Source: Rhizobium bangladeshense (GTDB taxonomy: Bacteria > Pseudomonadota > Alphaproteobacteria > Rhizobiales > Rhizobiaceae). Taken from it: a DNA stretch of 64,000 bases. Shown here piece after piece: positions 30,513 to 38,949 of this stretch. The stretch's first letter is position 1. Every line of letters starts with the position of its first letter. The position numbers and the translations under genes were made by a program. Where the stretch lies: the NCBI RefSeq assembly GCF_001662075.1, contig NZ_LYPL01000002.1:310001-374000 (forward strand). The letters run 5' to 3'. The notes under the pieces are model-generated. The model did not search any database, was not told the origin of the DNA, and saw only the letters and a list, made by a program, of their open reading frames with translations.

Positions 30513-31804
30513 TGCCGCGCTCCCAGGGTGATCGTCTCGGACTGCTGCGGCTGCCGAGGCGCGTCGGCGGAAGCGACATTCAGCGCCTTTTCGTCAAACT
30601 CTTCGTGGATCGCCTGCTGATCGCTGAGCTGGCCCTGGCCCTCGACGACGACATGGTCTCCTTGCTGAAGGCCCGATGCGATGGCGGTGAAGCCGCCATT
30701 GGCGCGGGCGACGGTGACCGGCGTCAGATGCGATTTGCCATCCTTGGCGATGAAGGCGAAGAAACCGTCGGGGCCGGGGCTGACGGCAACCGTCGGCACC
30801 ACCACCTGCTGTTCCTTGCTGTTGAAATGCACGACGATATTGACCGATTGGCCGGGCCAGAGCGCGCCGGAGGCATTCTCGAATTTTGCCTTGGCGAGGA
30901 TCGTGCCGGAGGCGGTGTCAACCGTGTTGTCGTAGAAGCTGATTTCGCCCTTGCGGACCTGCCCCTTGGTGGAATTGGGCGCCGTGCTGACCTCGACCGG
31001 TCCGGCCGCGAGTGCCTTCTTCAGCTCGCGCAGATAACGTTCCTGCAGGTGGAATTTCACATAGATCGGATCGTACTTGGCAATGGTGACGATGGCCGCG
31101 CCGGCATTGAGGAAGGCGCCCTTGCTGACGGCGATATCGCCGAGCCGGCCGTCGAAGGGCGCGCGGATATCGGTATGCTCGAGCAGAATCTGATCGGAAG
31201 CAAGTGTTGCCTTATCAGCATCGACCGTCGCTGCGGCAGTGTCGCGGGCGGCTCTCGCCTGATCGAGGCTCTGCTGGGTGCCCGCCTTCTGGTCGAACAG
31301 ATCCTGCGCGCGCACCAGCGCGGTCTCGCCCTCCGAAAGCGTCGCAGTGTCGCGGACGATCATCGCATTGTCCTTGTCGACGGCCGCCTTGGCCGTCCGG
31401 TCGTCGAGCTTGGCGATCAGGTCGCCGGCCTTGACGGTCGCCCCGTCCTGCGCGGCGATGCTGACGATCAGCCCCTGTTCCTGGGCGGCGATGGTGGTGT
31501 TGTCATCCGCGTCGGCCCAGCCGGACGCCGTCACATCCATCGGCAGTGTCGTTTTGACGGCTGCGACTGTCTTGACGACGGTCGGGCCGCTACCGCCGCG
31601 TCTGCGCCCGCCGCCCTGATGCTGTCCGCCGTCCTGGGCCTGGTCGGCCTGCGCCTGCTGACCACCGCCATTGCCGCCGGCCGGCTGCCGGATCAGCTCC
31701 GACAGATAGGGAATATGCCAGGCATAGGGGGTCAGATTGCCGAATTGCCAGAGGCTGACGGCGGCAACGGCGATAATACTGACGGTGATCCAAAATTTCC
31801 TCAT
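30509..31804 (-). CDS. RND periplasmic adaptor (membrane fusion protein), MdtA-like
   Basis: A 431-residue adaptor. One N-terminal membrane anchor (residues ~5-20) is followed by a Gln/Gly-rich linker, lipoyl halves (TTIAAQEQGLIVSIAAQDG and TDIRAPFDGRLGDIAVSKG), a coiled-coil hairpin between them and a beta-barrel. It links the pump to a TolC-type channel. It precedes the pump gene with overlapping ATGA. The 290-base upstream region contains an AT-rich palindrome that could be a regulator site. Confidence 0.9.
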   Translation of the reverse strand: MRKFWITVSIIAVAAVSLWQFGNLTPYAWHIPYLSELIRQPAGGNGGGQQAQADQAQDGGQHQGGGRRRGGSGPTVVKTVAAVKTTLPMDVTASGWADADDNTTIAAQEQGLIVSIAAQDGATVKAGDLIAKLDDRTAKAAVDKDNAMIVRDTATLSEGETALVRAQDLFDQKAGTQQSLDQARAARDTAAATVDADKATLASDQILLEHTDIRAPFDGRLGDIAVSKGAFLNAGAAIVTIAKYDPIYVKFHLQERYLRELKKALAAGPVEVSTAPNSTKGQVRKGEISFYDNTVDTASGTILAKAKFENASGALWPGQSVNIVVHFNSKEQQVVVPTVAVSPGPDGFFAFIAKDGKSHLTPVTVARANGGFTAIASGLQQGDHVVVEGQGQLSDQQAIHEEFDEKALNVASADAPRQPQQSETITLGARQ

Positions 31805-31934
31805 GGGGCAGAACCGGGTTGAGCAAGGGTTGCAATTTTATGCTCAGATTGAACCGCTTATATTGCGGCGCAAGAAGGACATAATTCCCCGGTCGCGATC
31901 ACTAAGTGGTTATAACGGCTTAAAATTTTGTAAT

Positions 31935-31952
31935 GAATATTCCGTAATATTC
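31935..31952. promoter_or_regulatory. AT-rich palindrome between pump adaptor and phosphotransferase genes
   Basis: GAATATT-CCGT-AATATTC is a perfect 7-base inverted repeat within a markedly AT-rich stretch (about 31850-31970) in the divergent region. Such sites often bind TetR- or MarR-type repressors of efflux genes, but no such regulator is encoded in the window. Confidence 0.45.
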
Positions 31953-32094
31953 AAACTATACTAATATAATAGGAGTGCGTTTGACGCGGCTTCGTGGCGG
32001 CATTGCCGCCGGTCCGCGGCGCAGGCTGATACCGTTCCAGCACGCGGATCACTGCATGCAAAGAACGGCGGAAAAACAGAGGAGGCAGGTCGTC

Positions 32095-32976
32095 ATGACT
32101 GAGTTGGACGCCAGCGAATTTCGCTCTCTCATCATAAGCGTGTTTCCCCAACTGACGGCCTCCGTCTTCAAGCTGGCGGCGAAGGGCTGGGATTCGATGG
32201 CGGTCGACGTCGACGACACGCTGATCTTCAAGTTTCCCCGCCATCTCGGCGCCGAAAGGGCGCTGGTGAGGGAAGCGGCCCTGCTCGACATCATCAGGCC
32301 GTCGCTGTCCATTGCGGTTCCCGACATGCGCATTCACGACGGGCCGCCGATCTTCTCCAGCCACGCCAAGCTGGAGGGCGAACACCTCATTGCCGAAGAT
32401 TACGATGCGCTCGGGGAGGGCGACCGCCAGCGTCTGGCAGATGATCTCGCGCGTTTTTACGCCGAGCTGCATGCGCTCGACGCCGACCGCCTGCGCGCGG
32501 CCGGCGCAACGGCGATCCAGCCGTGGCAATCGCCGGACGTGGTGCGAAAGAAGGCTTTGCCGCTGCTGCCGGCTGACATCCAGCGCTTTGCCGAGGTCGT
32601 CATTTCGGATTTCGAATTCCTGCCGCCGGATCCCTACGGCAAGGTCTACGGCTTTTTCGACGGCCACGGATGGAACATGGCCTTCGACTTTCGGCAGGGC
32701 AGGCTCAACGGCCTTTACGATTTCGCCGATTCAGGTTTCGGGCCGTTGCACCAGGAGTTCGTCTATTCGAACTTCATCTCGCCTGATCTGACCGCGCGTA
32801 TCGTCTCGGCCTATGAAATCCTGACCGGGCGCCGGCTCGACCGGCGGCGCATCGCGATCATGACGGGTTTCCACCGGCTTTCCGAACTCGCCGAATTTGC
32901 CGACGATCCGGGGAATGTCGAGCAGATGATCCGCAGCGCGACGAGCTGGGCTGCTCAGGCCGCCCGCGCCGGCTGA
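32095..32976 (+). CDS. Aminoglycoside phosphotransferase-like (APH) kinase-fold protein
   Basis: A 293-residue protein starting at ATG 32095, with GGAGG nine bases upstream. The N-lobe has VDDTLIFKFPRHLGAERALV and the C-lobe has FFDGHGWNMAFD followed by GLYDFADSGFGPLHQEFVY, corresponding to the catalytic loop and the metal-binding D of the APH family. The usual HxD of the catalytic loop reads FFD, with Asp and Asn kept. Most chromosomal members are small-molecule or sugar kinases rather than resistance enzymes. It is convergent with the SDR gene, 12 bases apart. Confidence 0.75.
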   Translation: MTELDASEFRSLIISVFPQLTASVFKLAAKGWDSMAVDVDDTLIFKFPRHLGAERALVREAALLDIIRPSLSIAVPDMRIHDGPPIFSSHAKLEGEHLIAEDYDALGEGDRQRLADDLARFYAELHALDADRLRAAGATAIQPWQSPDVVRKKALPLLPADIQRFAEVVISDFEFLPPDPYGKVYGFFDGHGWNMAFDFRQGRLNGLYDFADSGFGPLHQEFVYSNFISPDLTARIVSAYEILTGRRLDRRRIAIMTGFHRLSELAEFADDPGNVEQMIRSATSWAAQAARAG

Positions 32977-32988
32977 GCAGCCTCCAGA

Positions 32989-33777
32989 CTAGACCGATCG
33001 CGCCGCGCCGCCGTCGCAGCGGATGAGCGAGCCGGTGATGTAGCTTGCCGGCTGGCTGCAGAGGAAGGCAGCCGTTGCGGCAAACTCCTCCACCCGGCCG
33101 TAGCGGCCGACTGGAATGCGCGCCTCCTTGTCGGCGCGGATCTCCTCGAGGCTTTTGCCGGTGCGCTTTGCCGCGGCGCCATCGAGATCGTCGAGCCGCG
33201 CCGTCAGAATGCTGCCCGGCAGGAGCAGGTTGGTCGTAATGCCGAAGCTCGCCACCTCGGCGGCAAGCGTCTTGCTCCAGCCGGCAAGCGCCGGGCGCAA
33301 CGTATTCGACAGCGCCAGGTTGGCGATCGGCTCGATCACGCCCGATGAGGCGACCGTCAGGATGCGGCCCCAGCCCTGCGCCTTCATATCAGGCAGCAGT
33401 GCATTGGTGAGGGTGATCACGCGGGCGACCATGGAGAGGAAGTAGGTTTCGAGTTTTTCGGCCGTCATTTCCTCGGTCGTGCCGGGCGTCGGTCCGCCGG
33501 TATTGTTGACGAGGATATCGAGGCCGCCGAACTTGTCCTTCACGGCCGTCGTCGCCGTCTCGACGAAGCGCTCGTCTGCGAGGTCGGCCCAGATCCAGTC
33601 AGCCCGGCCATTGCCTTCGCTGTTGATTGCCTTGCAATTGGCCTCGAGCTGCTCGCCGCTGCGCCCGCAGAGCAACACGTTTGCGCCTTCTCGCGCTAGC
33701 GCCACGCCAATGCCGAGGCCGAGCCCGCGTGAGGAGGCGAGAACGAGTGCCCTTTTACCGTTGATGCCGAGATCCAT
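32989..33777 (-). CDS. SDR-family oxidoreductase
   Basis: A 262-residue short-chain dehydrogenase starting at ATG 33777 with GGAGGATATC just before it; a longer frame to 33897 is not used. The NAD(P)-binding motif is ALVLASSRGLGLGIG (a variant of TGxxxGxG) and DILVNNTGGP is present. At the catalytic position SSGVIEP is followed by NLALSNTLRPALAGW, so the usual YxxxK tyrosine is replaced by Asn/Ser-Asn, as in the divergent YxxxK-less group sometimes annotated as 3-oxoacyl-ACP reductase. The substrate is unknown. Confidence 0.85.
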   Translation of the reverse strand: MDLGINGKRALVLASSRGLGLGIGVALAREGANVLLCGRSGEQLEANCKAINSEGNGRADWIWADLADERFVETATTAVKDKFGGLDILVNNTGGPTPGTTEEMTAEKLETYFLSMVARVITLTNALLPDMKAQGWGRILTVASSGVIEPIANLALSNTLRPALAGWSKTLAAEVASFGITTNLLLPGSILTARLDDLDGAAAKRTGKSLEEIRADKEARIPVGRYGRVEEFAATAAFLCSQPASYITGSLIRCDGGAARSV

Positions 33778-33967
33778 GATATCCTCCGATGTCTTCGAGC
33801 GATGTATAAGGCGCAGGCGACGAAAAAGGAAAGGGAGGGCGGTAACCCAGCCACTTACTAAATGTGAAATACTTTGCCGTGGAGGAATCGGTCGCAAAAT
33901 TCGAAGTTAATATGGCTGATCTCTGCCGCATTTTTAACTATTCAGCACTGACTGAATGCCATCGTGC

Positions 33968-34525
33968 CTAGCTGACATTTGTCAGCGCGACCGCTCCAGT
34001 TTCTAATCTGAATGTTTTCAGTTGTCCCATGATATCCAGTTCGACATTCTCGCCGGAGACCTTGAAACTCCACGGAGGTTCCACGAAGGCTGACCAGAGC
34101 TTCTCGCCGGTCTTTCTCCAGACCCCAAACTCCAACTCCGCAGACATGAGGACATAATCCTCTTGCCGCGCCCAGCCCCAGAAGCCGTAATCGGTGCGAT
34201 CCTCGAAGACTCTTTCCCGCTTTTCAAGGTTATAACCAAGAAGTCGTTCTCCCGCACCGATGAATAGGATCGAGGTCTCCGGAACGACAAGGAAACCGGG
34301 ATGGAATGTTCCGCTGGCATCCTCATATCTCTGAGTAATGACGATCTCAGGCCACCTGTGCATGCTACCCCCATCGCACACCCCTACGAACAGCTCACGC
34401 CCTTCTAGGGCATTTGGCTCGAGCTGATCCACGAAGGCGGCGCTTTTCACATAGCTGTCGTAAATTCGCGGAAGGCTTCCGTCTTGGATCAGCAATGTCC
34501 AGTTTCCAACAGCAACAGTATGCAA
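33968..34525 (-). CDS. Orphan hypothetical protein (TTG start)
   Basis: A 185-residue soluble protein with no family I recognise. It starts at a TTG (34525) preceded by AAGGAGGT with six bases of spacing, one of the best ribosome sites in the window. The sequence is rich in aromatic residues (YGFWGWARQEDYVL, RKTGEKLWSAFVEPPW) and looks like a beta-rich single domain. Its base composition is visibly less GC-rich than the neighbours', as is the region around it, suggesting later acquisition. It resembles the style of immunity or contact-dependent accessory proteins but no toxin gene is adjacent. Confidence 0.7.
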   Translation of the reverse strand: MHTVAVGNWTLLIQDGSLPRIYDSYVKSAAFVDQLEPNALEGRELFVGVCDGGSMHRWPEIVITQRYEDASGTFHPGFLVVPETSILFIGAGERLLGYNLEKRERVFEDRTDYGFWGWARQEDYVLMSAELEFGVWRKTGEKLWSAFVEPPWSFKVSGENVELDIMGQLKTFRLETGAVALTNVS

Positions 34526-34905
34526 TCAGCGACCTCCTTCATTGAACGACCGTTCTGCACCTGAATTGACCACCTGTCAGAAAATCGGGCGTTTCGCAAC
34601 GCTTGCGTGTACGCAACGCTTCACGAAAATATTTCTAACGAGAAAGCGCCTACAATGTAGCCGCTGTGGGCGCTTCAGCGTCATGATCGGCTTAAATTCC
34701 ACATCTAGGTAGTGGCTGGGGCGGTAACCCGACCGGAGTTTCCTAATTGACGTTAACGTAAGCGTTATTGTAAATCTTGGATCGGCTAATATCATTGTGC
34801 GAATTGAGGATTGGCTGTCGCATCCCGGCTCGACAATGCTTCGTCGTTTTGACAAGACAGGGACCATGGGATGATGGCCACAGGTGGCCAAGCGGAGACG
34901 AATGG
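34526..34905. promoter_or_regulatory. Low-GC intergenic region before etfQO with an ACGTTAACGT palindrome
   Basis: About 380 bases with no supported gene. TTGACG at 34747-34752 and TAAATC at 34771-34776, 18 bases apart, make a plausible sigma-70-type promoter. The palindrome ACGTTAACGT (34750-34759) lies across the -35 end and the spacer, the layout of MerR-family control. LiuR, a MerR-type regulator of branched-chain amino-acid and fatty-acid breakdown, binds sites of this general form in proteobacteria. Confidence 0.4.
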
Positions 34906-36570
34906 ATGAACGAGACGACTGAGCTGCCCGAGCGCGAGAGCATGGAATTCGACGTTGTGATCGTCGGGGCAGGCCCTGCCGGTCTTTCCGCGGCGATCCG
35001 GCTGAAGCAGGTCAATCCGGAATTGTCGGTCGTCGTGCTGGAGAAGGGGGCCGAGGTCGGCGCCCATATTCTCTCGGGCGCCGTCGTCGATCCCATCGGC
35101 ATCGACCGGCTGCTGCCCGGCTGGCGCGATGAGGCCGATCATCCCTTCAAAACTGAGGTGACAGACGACCAGTTTCTGCTGCTCGGCCCGGCCGGCTCGA
35201 TCCGCCTGCCGAATTTCATGATGCCGCCACTGATGAACAATCACGGCAATTACATCGTCTCGCTCGGCAATGTCTGTCGCTGGCTGGCCGGCAAGGCGGA
35301 AGAACTCGGCGTCGAGATCTATCCGGGCTTTGCCGCAACCGAGGTGCTCTACGACGACAAGGGTGCGGTGATCGGCGTTGCCACCGGCGATATGGGCATC
35401 GAGAAGAACGGCGAGCCGGGGCCGAACTATACCCGCGGCATGGAGCTGCGCGGCAAGTATACGCTGATCGGCGAAGGCGTGCGCGGTTCGCTCGCCAAGC
35501 AGCTGATCGCCAAGTTCGACCTGCAGAAGGACCGCGAGCCGCAGAAATTCGGCATCGGCATCAAGGAGCTCTGGCAGGTCAAGCCCGAGCACCACAAACA
35601 GGGTCTGGTGCAGCACTCGTTTGGCTGGCCGCTCGGCATGAAGACCGGCGGCGGCTCCTTCCTCTATCACCTCGAGGACAATCTGGTGGCGGTCGGCTTC
35701 GTCGTCCACCTCAATTACAAGAACCCCTATCTCTACCCCTTTGAGGAGTTTCAGCGCTTCAAGACCCATCCGGCGATCCGCGGCACTTTCGAAGGCGGCA
35801 AGCGGCTCTCTTATGGGGCGCGCGCCATCACCGAGGGCGGTTATCAGTCGGTGCCGAAGCTGTCCTTCCCCGGCGGGGCGCTGATCGGCTGTTCGGCCGG
35901 TCTCGTCAACGTGCCGCGCATCAAGGGCAGCCACAATGCGGTGCTGTCGGGCATGCTGGCGGCCGAGAAGCTGGCCGCTGCCATCACAGCCGGCCGCAGC
36001 CATGACGAAGTCGTCGAGATCGAAAACGACTGGCGCCAGGGCGACATCGGCCGCGATCTCAAGCGGGTCCGCAACGTCAAGCCGCTGTGGTCGAAGTTCG
36101 GCACCGCCCTCGGTGTGGCACTCGGCGGTCTCGACATGTGGACCAATACGCTGTTCGGCTTTTCCTTCTTCGGCACGCTGAAACACGGCAAGACCGATGC
36201 GCAGTCGCTGGAGCCGGCCTCGCAGCACAAGCCGATCGCCTATCCGAAGCCGGATGGGGTGCTGACCTTCGACCGCCTGTCCTCGGTGTTCCTGTCGAAC
36301 ACCAATCACGAGGAAGACCAGCCGGTGCATCTGCAGGTCAAGGACATGGCGCTGCAGAAGAGCTCCGAGCTCGGCATCTATGCCGGCCCGTCGACGCGTT
36401 ACTGTCCGGCCGGGGTCTACGAATGGGTGGAGAAGGACGGCGACAAGACATTCGTCATCAACGCCCAGAACTGCGTGCACTGCAAGACCTGCGACATCAA
36501 GGATCCCAACCAGAACATCAACTGGGTGCCGCCGCAGGGCGGCGAGGGGCCGGTCTATCCGAATATGTGA
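34906..36570 (+). CDS. Electron transfer flavoprotein-ubiquinone oxidoreductase
   Basis: A 554-residue protein starting at ATG 34906 with GGAG nine bases upstream, the normal length of the family. An FAD-binding DVVIVGAGPAGLSAAIRL motif begins near residue 15. The C-terminal ferredoxin-like part has cysteines near 499, 523, 526 and 529 (NAQNCVHCKTCDIKDP) that hold the 4Fe-4S cluster. It passes electrons from acyl-CoA and other ETF-linked dehydrogenases to the quinone pool at the inner membrane. A terminator follows six bases after the stop. Confidence 0.96.
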   Translation: MNETTELPERESMEFDVVIVGAGPAGLSAAIRLKQVNPELSVVVLEKGAEVGAHILSGAVVDPIGIDRLLPGWRDEADHPFKTEVTDDQFLLLGPAGSIRLPNFMMPPLMNNHGNYIVSLGNVCRWLAGKAEELGVEIYPGFAATEVLYDDKGAVIGVATGDMGIEKNGEPGPNYTRGMELRGKYTLIGEGVRGSLAKQLIAKFDLQKDREPQKFGIGIKELWQVKPEHHKQGLVQHSFGWPLGMKTGGGSFLYHLEDNLVAVGFVVHLNYKNPYLYPFEEFQRFKTHPAIRGTFEGGKRLSYGARAITEGGYQSVPKLSFPGGALIGCSAGLVNVPRIKGSHNAVLSGMLAAEKLAAAITAGRSHDEVVEIENDWRQGDIGRDLKRVRNVKPLWSKFGTALGVALGGLDMWTNTLFGFSFFGTLKHGKTDAQSLEPASQHKPIAYPKPDGVLTFDRLSSVFLSNTNHEEDQPVHLQVKDMALQKSSELGIYAGPSTRYCPAGVYEWVEKDGDKTFVINAQNCVHCKTCDIKDPNQNINWVPPQGGEGPVYPNM

Positions 36571-36575
36571 GGGCG

Positions 36576-36599
36576 ATTGCCGGTTGCGGCCGGCAATTT
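36576..36599 (+). terminator. Terminator after ETF-QO gene
   Basis: ATTGCCGG (36576-36583) pairs exactly with CCGGCAAT (36590-36597), followed by TT. The stem starts six bases past the stop codon. Confidence 0.7.
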
Positions 36600-36705
36600 C
36601 ACCCGCTGACGCCTTCGTGGTCATATCCCACGGCCCTCCTTAGCGATTCATTAACCATAATTTCCTTAGCTTGCGACATCGTGTTGACGCACTAAGGACA
36701 CATTC

Positions 36706-37320
36706 ATGACGATCTCCCGTCGCGGCTTTCTGATCGCTCTGCCGCTCTTTGTTGCCGGCTGCTCTTCGACCGGCCTCAACAGCCAGACGAATTACGCCGC
36801 TCTTCCGGATGAAAAATTTCCGCTGAAGCAGGTGCCGATCGACAAGATCAAGCCCGAGCTGCGCCGCCAGGAGGTGGCTTATGAAAGCTCTCACGCGCCG
36901 GGCACGATCGTCATCGACACACCCGCGCGCCGTGCCTACTACGTTCTCGGCGACAACAGGGCGATGCGCTATGGCGTCGGTGTCGGCCGCGAAGGGCTGG
37001 CATTTGCCGGCAATGCCTATATCGGCCGCAAGGCCGAATGGCCGAGCTGGACCCCCACGGAAAACATGCAGCGCCGCGAGGAGCGCTATCGCAGGCTTGC
37101 CGGCGGCATGCCGGGCGGCCCGAACAACCCGCTCGGCGCCCGGGCGATGTATCTCTATCGCGGCGGCAACGATACGCACTTCCGCATCCATGGCACCAAC
37201 CAGCCGGAATCGATCGGGCTGGCCATGTCGAGCGGCTGTATCCGCATGATGAATCATGACGTGATCGACCTCTATAGCCGCGTCGAAGTCGGCGCCAGGG
37301 TTGTCGTCATCCAGGCTTGA
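36706..37320 (+). CDS. L,D-transpeptidase (YkuD) lipoprotein
   Basis: A 204-residue protein. The N-terminus has a twin-arginine-like SRRGF and a lipobox LFVAGC (Cys18), so it is exported and probably lipidated. The YkuD domain has H162 in RIHGTNQPESIG and catalytic C178 in SSGCIRMMNHDV. These enzymes form 3-3 peptidoglycan cross-links or attach proteins to peptidoglycan; rhizobia rely heavily on L,D-cross-links for polar growth. It is a single gene closed by a bidirectional terminator. Confidence 0.92.
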   Translation: MTISRRGFLIALPLFVAGCSSTGLNSQTNYAALPDEKFPLKQVPIDKIKPELRRQEVAYESSHAPGTIVIDTPARRAYYVLGDNRAMRYGVGVGREGLAFAGNAYIGRKAEWPSWTPTENMQRREERYRRLAGGMPGGPNNPLGARAMYLYRGGNDTHFRIHGTNQPESIGLAMSSGCIRMMNHDVIDLYSRVEVGARVVVIQA

Positions 37321-37339
37321 GCGGCTGGCGCGGACCATC

Positions 37340-37376
37340 AAAAAAGCTGCCGCAGCCCTGGCTGCGGCGGCTTTTG
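37340..37376. terminator. Bidirectional terminator
   Basis: A 13-base stem (37344-37356 with 37361-37373, one G-U pair) flanked by an A run on the left and T run on the right, placed between the convergent L,D-transpeptidase and EamA genes. Confidence 0.9.
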
Positions 37377-37398
37377 GCTTGACGCGGACGTTGGCGCG

Positions 37399-38304
37399 TC
37401 AGCTGCGGCGTGCGGCAATCCCCGTCGAGAGCGCCACGCCGATGCCTGTGATGACGGCGGCGCTGATTTCGGCTGTGCCGATCGTTTCGCCGAGCAGGAA
37501 GCTGCCCCCGAGCGTCGCCAGAACAGGCGTCAGCGCCGTGAAGGCGGCAGCCTGCGTTCCGCCGAGGGTGCGCACGGCCGTGCCATAGGCGACCATGGCG
37601 ACGAGACCGGAAAGAATGCCCTGGCTCAGCACCTGAAGACCAATTTCCGGAAGCGGGGCTTGCGGCAGCGAGATGCCGAAGACGAGGGCCAGCACAGCCA
37701 TGATCAGGAAAGACCAGACGGCAATCAGCGCGCTGGCCTGAATGGCGGTCAGGCCCGAGCGGCGGAAGGCATGCGTGTAGCTTGCCCAGAGCACGGCGCC
37801 GGCCGGCAGCAGGACAAAGCTCGTCCAGGGCAGGGAGGCATCGCCAAGGCTGCGGGCGAGCAGGATGAGAACACCGCCGACGATTGCCAGCAGCCCGGCG
37901 ATGCGCGTGACATCGGGCCGCTCCCGAAACAGCAGAATGCCGATCAATGCCGTGGCAAGCGGCATCGAGCCGCCGAGCAGGATGCCCGAAGAGGCGGCCG
38001 GTGTGGAGTGAATGGCAAGGGTCGTTACCAGGAAGAAGATTGCGCCGCAGCCGGCGACCATGATCGCCAGCACATGCAGCGGCAGCCCCTTCGGCAGCAG
38101 GCCGATCCGAAGCCAGACGGGCGAAAGGGCGAGCGCCGGAATGCCGAAGCGGATGAGGCCGATATCGATCGGGCCGAGCGAGGTCGCGGCGCTGTGGCGG
38201 GTCGCCAGAAACCAGGTCGCCCAGATCAGCACGGTAATCGTGCCGGCGGCATAACCGAGGGACTGCGAAGGCGATTTGTCGTTTGAAAATGCGATCGTGC
38301 TCAT
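37399..38304 (-). CDS. EamA/DMT-family transporter
   Basis: A 301-residue protein with ten membrane segments in two EamA repeats; conserved features include GSMPLATALIGILLFRERPD at the end of the first half. It is divergent from an Lrp/AsnC regulator 145 bases away, the usual arrangement for an amino-acid exporter controlled by that regulator. This is a separate paralogue from the transporter at 22308; the substrate is unknown. Confidence 0.88.
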   Translation of the reverse strand: MSTIAFSNDKSPSQSLGYAAGTITVLIWATWFLATRHSAATSLGPIDIGLIRFGIPALALSPVWLRIGLLPKGLPLHVLAIMVAGCGAIFFLVTTLAIHSTPAASSGILLGGSMPLATALIGILLFRERPDVTRIAGLLAIVGGVLILLARSLGDASLPWTSFVLLPAGAVLWASYTHAFRRSGLTAIQASALIAVWSFLIMAVLALVFGISLPQAPLPEIGLQVLSQGILSGLVAMVAYGTAVRTLGGTQAAAFTALTPVLATLGGSFLLGETIGTAEISAAVITGIGVALSTGIAARRS

Positions 38305-38449
38305 CGTCCTAATCCTTTCCTCCGTCCGGATCCTGTCCGGTTGAAGGGAAGATTAGCGCCGGATGGCGGGGCATGTCCTTGCTATCTGTGGCTGGAAATT
38401 CGTGCTAAACGCAATCTTATGCCAAATGATGGCCATGGATATTATAAAA

Positions 38450-38923
38450 ATGCCAAATCTCGATAAATTCGATATCGCCATCCTGAAGTGCCTGCAGGAA
38501 GATGCGCGGGCCACCAATGTCGAGATCGCCGAGAAGGTCAATCTTTCGCCGTCGCCCTGCTTGCGCCGCATCCGTAATCTCGAACGCTCCGGCATCATCC
38601 GCGGTTACACCGCCGATATCGACCGCAAGGAAGTCGGTCTCGGCCTGACGGTCTTCGTCGAATTCAAGGTCGTCCACCACAGCCGCGAGAATTCCGAGGC
38701 GCAGCAGAAGGCGCTGCTCGCCATCCCCGAGATCGTCTCCTGCTTCCTGATCTCGGGAACGGCCGATTTCCTCGCCGAAGTGGTGGTGGAGGATCTCGCC
38801 GCCTATGAGCGGCTTCTGACCGAGACGCTGCTGACCCTTCCCAATGTCAGCGACATCCGCTCGAACTTCGCCATCCGCAGCATTAAGACGCATGGGCCCT
38901 TGAAGCTGCCCGAGGGAAGGTAA
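38450..38923 (+). CDS. Lrp/AsnC-family transcriptional regulator
   Basis: A 157-residue regulator starting at MPNLDKFD. The N-terminal HTH (DIAILKCLQEDARATNVEIA and SPSPCLRRIRNLERSGIIRG) is followed by the RAM ligand-binding domain, ending LPNVSDIRSNFAIRSIK. Upstream in-frame ATGs at 38429 and 38435 exist; none has a good ribosome site. It probably controls the divergent EamA exporter and itself in response to an amino acid. A hairpin overlaps its stop codon. Confidence 0.9.
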   Translation: MPNLDKFDIAILKCLQEDARATNVEIAEKVNLSPSPCLRRIRNLERSGIIRGYTADIDRKEVGLGLTVFVEFKVVHHSRENSEAQQKALLAIPEIVSCFLISGTADFLAEVVVEDLAAYERLLTETLLTLPNVSDIRSNFAIRSIKTHGPLKLPEGR

Positions 38924-38937
38924 GTTCCCCCGGGCAG
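38906..38937. terminator. Hairpin across the Lrp stop codon
   Basis: CTGCCCGAGGGAA (38906-38918) pairs with TTCCCCCGGGCAG (38925-38937) with one mismatch. It overlaps the stop at 38921 and lies between the convergent Lrp and mgtE genes, so it can end both transcripts. Confidence 0.7.
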
Positions 38938-38949
38938 TTGCGGCATGAA

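Noticed and set aside
34577-34891. 104-residue minus-strand frame before ETF-QO
   Set aside because: It covers the promoter/operator of the plus-strand gene and lacks a ribosome site and protein-like composition.
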